NCBI RefSeq assembly: GCF_016894445.1
Contig: NZ_CP056775.1
Span: forward strand, 3,784,001-3,848,000
Reading direction: 5' to 3'
DNA: 64,000 bases
Source of the DNA: Dyadobacter sandarakinus
Lineage (GTDB): Bacteria > Bacteroidota > Bacteroidia > Cytophagales > Spirosomataceae
Within the stretch, counting starts at the first letter, position 1. The number at the start of each line of letters is the position of its first letter. Under the pieces are notes generated by a model. That model was not told where the DNA came from. It saw only the letters and a program-made list of their open reading frames with translations, and made no database searches. Below, piece after piece: positions 60,800-64,000 of the stretch. The translations under genes were made by a program, and so were the position numbers.

Positions 60800-62512
60800 T
60801 CAACCCTTCCACGCCAACTCCACCCCTTCCCCCACCAAAAACCCCTGAAACCCCTCCAATAACCCTTTCTCCTCTCGCACCTTCCTCGGCACAACCTTCT
60901 TATCCAAAGCAAACTTCACCAGCAGCCCCACAGCCTCCCCAATGCTCCATTCAACCGGATGCAGGCGGTAACAGCCATTTGTAATGTGCGTGGTGCCGAT
61001 GTTTTTGTTGGCGGGAAGCAGGTTTTCCATGCGTATGGGCAGCAGGGAGCCGAGGGGGATTTGGAATGGCAGGGAGGCGAAGTCGATGTAATTGTCGCCA
61101 GCGCTGCTGGGGTGGAGGTCGATGTGGTAGTAGCCGATGCCGACGCTGTCGGGGAATGTGGCGGCTTTGGTTTTGTCGCCGGGAGCGCCATTTGCGACGG
61201 CCATTTCGCGGTTTGCGGCGCCGACGTGCTCTTCCTTGATGGTGAAAAGTGCCTTGATGCGCCGCGATTCGCGGACGTACGGGTATTTGGCGAGGCCGTC
61301 GTCGGTGCCCATGATGTCTTTTCGGAGTCGGATGCCGGGCCAGCCTTTGCCGCCGTCGGGGCGCGGGGCCTCGGTTTGCAGCCAGTAGAGGAGCGAGAGG
61401 CTGAGCTGTTTGGCGCGGTCGATGTGCTTTCGGGAATCCTTTTCGCTGGCGCCGATGAGGTTGCCGAGCACATAATCGTTTTGCGGCCAGTTGACGATCG
61501 TGATGTCGCCCGCATAGGTGCCGGGCGTGAAGTTCTGGCGGCTGATGATGCGGCGGTACAGCCAGAGGTTGAGCGCGTCGCCGGTTTTGATGCCCTCAGG
61601 ATGAAAACCGAGCGTTTTCGGTTCGAGGGTTTTGGGATTGGAGTACGCCAGGTCCAGCAGCCTGCCCGACCAGGGTTTGCTCATTTTGGGGACGTGGTTT
61701 CGCCAGAAATCGTACTCGACGGGCTTTTCGATGACGTGGTTTTCGCCCGGCCGATAATCGATCGCGAAGCACATCGTGAATGCCTGCACATTATCGGGAT
61801 TACCTTTTTCGGGGGCGTGGAGTTCGCCGGTTTCGGCTTTTGACTCGGTGCCGGTGACAAACTCGGTGCCGGTCATCGGCAGCAGGTCGCCCAGCTCGGT
61901 AGCATCCGCAAAATACGGCGCCGACAAGGTAACCCGCCTCCCCGTGCGCGTGCTCACGACATCGAGCGACTTCACGCGGTTGCCCTGCACTTCGGCGGAC
62001 ACGGATTTGTGCTCGGTAAGCAGCGTAAGCCTGCCGGAACTGAGGTAAGGCGCCAGCATTTCGTTCAGCACCGCCACCGCCACGCGCGGCTCGCAGCAAA
62101 TCCGCGAAACGGACCCATCGCCGGGATTGAGGTATTTGCGGCTTTTGGCTTCATCGGTGAGGGGGTAATGTTTGATATAATATTCGCGGATCGCATTGCG
62201 GAAATCGCGGTAAGATTTTGGTGCACCATGCGTTTCGATCCACTGGTGCTCGTCGGGCGGGACGCCTTGTTGAGAAATCTGCCCGCCGAGCCAGTCGGTT
62301 TCTTCGGTTAGGATGACGGTTAGTCCATTTCTTAATGCGGCGAGCGAGGCGGCGCAGCCGCCGAGGCCGCCGCCGGCTATGATCAGGTCGGCTTTGAGGG
62401 TTTCTTGCGGTTTGTTTTTATGCAGAGAAGGTCTGGATTTTTGGTCCAGACCTTCGATGTTTGTTAATGCACTAGTTAGTGCTATGTTTCCTAGAAAACT
62501 TCTTCGCTTCAT
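60800..62512 (-). CDS. Exported FAD-dependent oxidoreductase
   Basis: This 570-residue protein has an N-terminal RR-containing signal-like segment (MKRRSFLGNIALTSALTN), then the FAD-binding dinucleotide fold LIIAGGGLGGCAASLAALRN and DWLGGQISQQGVPPDEHQ, and a C-terminal FAD block LLPANKNIGTTHITNGCYRL. The family is found near polysaccharide genes in Bacteroidota (often called FAD-dependent or xanthan-lyase-like), but the reaction is unknown. It could belong with the exported Gfo/Idh proteins of the neighbouring locus. It is GC-rich, in contrast with the AT-rich genes downstream. Confidence 0.85.
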   Translation of the reverse strand: MKRRSFLGNIALTSALTNIEGLDQKSRPSLHKNKPQETLKADLIIAGGGLGGCAASLAALRNGLTVILTEETDWLGGQISQQGVPPDEHQWIETHGAPKSYRDFRNAIREYYIKHYPLTDEAKSRKYLNPGDGSVSRICCEPRVAVAVLNEMLAPYLSSGRLTLLTEHKSVSAEVQGNRVKSLDVVSTRTGRRVTLSAPYFADATELGDLLPMTGTEFVTGTESKAETGELHAPEKGNPDNVQAFTMCFAIDYRPGENHVIEKPVEYDFWRNHVPKMSKPWSGRLLDLAYSNPKTLEPKTLGFHPEGIKTGDALNLWLYRRIISRQNFTPGTYAGDITIVNWPQNDYVLGNLIGASEKDSRKHIDRAKQLSLSLLYWLQTEAPRPDGGKGWPGIRLRKDIMGTDDGLAKYPYVRESRRIKALFTIKEEHVGAANREMAVANGAPGDKTKAATFPDSVGIGYYHIDLHPSSAGDNYIDFASLPFQIPLGSLLPIRMENLLPANKNIGTTHITNGCYRLHPVEWSIGEAVGLLVKFALDKKVVPRKVREEKGLLEGFQGFLVGEGVELAWKG

Positions 62513-62541
62513 TTACTCTTATCAACTTGTTAGTATTTGCA

Positions 62542-62633
62542 TTTGTCATGCTGAGCGGAGTCGAAGCACAGATGCTGCCTTAACAACATTGTTCCTGCCG
62601 TATCGCCCTTCGACTCCGCTCAGGGTGACAAAA
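62542..62633. repeat. Intergenic inverted repeat, copy 5
   Basis: Arms 62542-62566 and 62605-62633 are inverted copies of the core with a 38-nt loop; the left arm has CATGC in place of CACCC. It lies between the anti-sigma gene stop and the FAD-oxidoreductase start. Confidence 0.85.
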
Positions 62634-62659
62634 GTAGGAGGTAGCTTAGGATGTAACGT

Positions 62660-63562
62660 TTAACTCACCTTCCCCATCACCACCATCTCCTCCATCGTAG
62701 GACTCGGCACACCACCTTCTTTCTCCAAAGTAATTGCAAAGGCTACCGCTCCTGGCTGAGAATCTTTCATTTTCAAAACCTTTCCGGAAAACTGATTATC
62801 CAGCATGCCCATATCTACGGGCTGGCCACCTACGATGGTCCAGAGCTGATATTGCTTGCCAGCAGGTGCTGATGGAAGTTTTTGAACGTCCAGCATCACT
62901 TCGTTGGTTTTCTGATTCCACAATGCGGCTACTGCACTTTCGGGTGATTTCGGCAGACCGGCCATTTTTACCACTTTGTAATCCGGATTACGGTACATGG
63001 CAGCGAGGGCTTCGTTGTATGCGAGGTTGGTTTTTATTCCTTCCATTTCCCCTTTTACACTTCCCAATTCGGCTGCGAGCTGCTCATTGCTTCCTTTGTA
63101 CTCCGTCATCTGTACGGCTGACCAGCCTGCAAAAATGGCGAACAGGATTGCCGCGGCCACTGCCAGTTTGGACCAGAATGGAACAACCTCGCGGGTTTCG
63201 ACGCGCTCAAATGCGTCGTTGACAACAGCCCGCCGACCATCATTGTCTGTTTGTGCCGGAACTACTGTTTTTTCCTCTGTTTCTGCCGGGACTACTGACG
63301 GCGTTTCTATATGCTCTTCCTTGAATTCCCGGGGAGCGTCAAAGTTCATTTGTGCAAAAAGCGATTCCTTCAATGAGGCAGGCGGCGGAGTCTGGTGTTT
63401 CAACGCATACTCCTCCAACGCTTTTTCAGTCCTTAAAAGCTCTTCTTTTATTTCAGGGTAAATATGAGACATACACTCCACCTCCTGTTTTTCCTGGGGA
63501 GAAACAGTGCCCAATACATACTCTTCTAGTATGCCGGACTCTATGTATGCTTGGATGTTCAT
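62660..63562 (-). CDS. RskA-like anti-sigma factor
   Basis: This 300-residue protein has a cytoplasmic anti-sigma domain (residues 1-about 85; SGILEEYVLGTVSPQEKQEV), a linker rich in Glu/Thr, a transmembrane helix at about 127-150 (LAVAAAILFAIFAGWSAV) and a periplasmic RskA domain (AALWNQKTNEVMLDVQKLPS, YQLWTIVGGQPVDMGMLDN). It should restrain the ECF sigma factor encoded just upstream, with a 4-bp overlap. Such pairs usually respond to redox or envelope stress. Confidence 0.93.
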   Translation of the reverse strand: MNIQAYIESGILEEYVLGTVSPQEKQEVECMSHIYPEIKEELLRTEKALEEYALKHQTPPPASLKESLFAQMNFDAPREFKEEHIETPSVVPAETEEKTVVPAQTDNDGRRAVVNDAFERVETREVVPFWSKLAVAAAILFAIFAGWSAVQMTEYKGSNEQLAAELGSVKGEMEGIKTNLAYNEALAAMYRNPDYKVVKMAGLPKSPESAVAALWNQKTNEVMLDVQKLPSAPAGKQYQLWTIVGGQPVDMGMLDNQFSGKVLKMKDSQPGAVAFAITLEKEGGVPSPTMEEMVVMGKVS

Positions 63563-64000
63563 GCTGCAAAGTATTGTTTTAACTCTTGTAAGGCAGTCCG
63601 GATCCTGGATTTCACAGTACCGAGCGGAATCTTCAGTTCTTCCGAAATTTCCTCATGCGTATAGCCCTGAAAGTAGGCCATATCAATGAGTACCTTTCGC
63701 TCCGGTCTGAGCATGTCCACAATTGCTTTCATTTCCGAGCTCACCACCACGGAATCTTCATGCAGGTCCCTTTCATTCAGGACCACCTTGTTTTCAATAT
63801 CATCCATTGCAGGTTTTCTTCCTTCCGCCCTCGCCGCATCAATCGCCCCATTACGGGCAATATTCATGATCCATGTAAACAGTCGGCCTTTCCCGGCATC
63901 ATAGGAAGAAATGTTCTTCCATATCTTGAGAAAAGACTCCTGCAACACGTCTGCCGCTTTCTCTTCGTCCCTTAATGTTTTGGAAATGATATTAAACAAT
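63559..64000 (-). CDS. ECF sigma factor, SigK/RpoE-like (N-terminus cut by window edge)
   Basis: The frame runs off the right edge, so the first residues are missing. Visible are sigma region 2 (ADVLQESFLKIWKNISSYDA, GRLFTWIMNIARNGAIDAAR) and region 4 (LIDMAYFQGYTHEEISEELK then IPLGTVKSRIRTALQEL). It overlaps the RskA-like anti-sigma gene by 4 bp, so the two are co-translated. A target promoter cannot be named. Confidence 0.93.
   Translation of the reverse strand, partial: LFNIISKTLRDEEKAADVLQESFLKIWKNISSYDAGKGRLFTWIMNIARNGAIDAARAEGRKPAMDDIENKVVLNERDLHEDSVVVSSEMKAIVDMLRPERKVLIDMAYFQGYTHEEISEELKIPLGTVKSRIRTALQELKQYFAA

Noticed and set aside
60959-61843. Plus-strand open frame of 294 codons and a minus-strand Ser/Thr-rich frame in the same stretch
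   Set aside because: Both are by-products of the GC-rich FAD-oxidoreductase gene, whose FAD motifs are in the third frame.
51478-62633. CRISPR array
   Set aside because: The repeats are inverted pairs scattered between genes, without regular spacers or cas genes.
1-64000. tRNA, rRNA, integrase, transposase or prophage genes
   Set aside because: I looked for cloverleaf-like sequences, rRNA blocks and mobile-element enzymes and saw none that I could support.

Overview
The window reads as chromosomal DNA of a free-living Bacteroidota of the Cytophagales type, with Dyadobacter or another Spirosomataceae member as the best guess. The evidence is three SusC/RagA receptors with two SusD/RagB lipoproteins, a FecI/FecR-type sigma and anti-sigma pair, two proteins with type IX secretion C-terminal sorting domains, start codons mostly without Shine-Dalgarno sequences, and -7 boxes of the TAnnTTTG type. 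The genus is an inference; no rRNA or tRNA gene was seen.

Layout. 0-9.6 kb is a minus-strand cell-surface-signalling locus: ECF sigma, FecR, SusC with an STN domain, SusD, and a second SusC cut by the window edge. 9.7-14.6 kb holds a DUF6786-like lipoprotein, a RhaT-type transporter and a secreted FG-GAP/VCBS protein. 14.7-25.5 kb is mostly housekeeping: murF, an actinobacterial-style AhpC/AhpD pair, an unknown three-gene envelope cluster, a LytS/LytT-type two-component system, ahcY, a SHOCT protein, and an M48 protease with a YjgN-like protein. 25.7-37.9 kb has a macro-domain protein, a 1389-residue secreted protein with four CBM6-like modules and a clan GH-A catalytic domain, a GlxA-type regulator, an M23 peptidase, and a TPR histidine kinase with its NarL-type regulator.

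38-56.6 kb looks like a utilisation locus for a sulfated amino-sugar glycan. It has two exported sulfatases, SusD and SusC on the minus strand. On the plus strand it has a LacI-type regulator, two Tat-exported Gfo/Idh/MocA proteins with a HiPIP-type iron-sulfur protein between them, a sugar permease, NagA, NagB and a lipoprotein Gfo/Idh/MocA protein. The likely order of work is desulfation and import of oligosaccharides, uptake of free GlcNAc, then deacetylation and deamination to fructose-6-phosphate. The role of the exported oxidoreductases is open.

57-64 kb is an AT-richer accessory stretch (HTH protein, DUF2695, HepT-like remnant, broken membrane protein, DUF4160/DUF2442 pair) next to an exported FAD oxidoreductase, then an RskA-like anti-sigma and an ECF sigma factor cut by the right edge.

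The most unusual signal is gene decay with a theme. The PIN toxin (38.2 kb), the HigB toxin (40.7 kb) and a polytopic membrane protein (59.7 kb) are each intact except for one in-frame TGA. A HepT-like toxin remnant has lost both key residues of its RX4HXY motif, and a diverged relic of the 3' end of the FAD oxidoreductase lies beside the DUF4160/DUF2442 pair. Five copies of an inverted intergenic repeat are confined to 51.5-62.6 kb.
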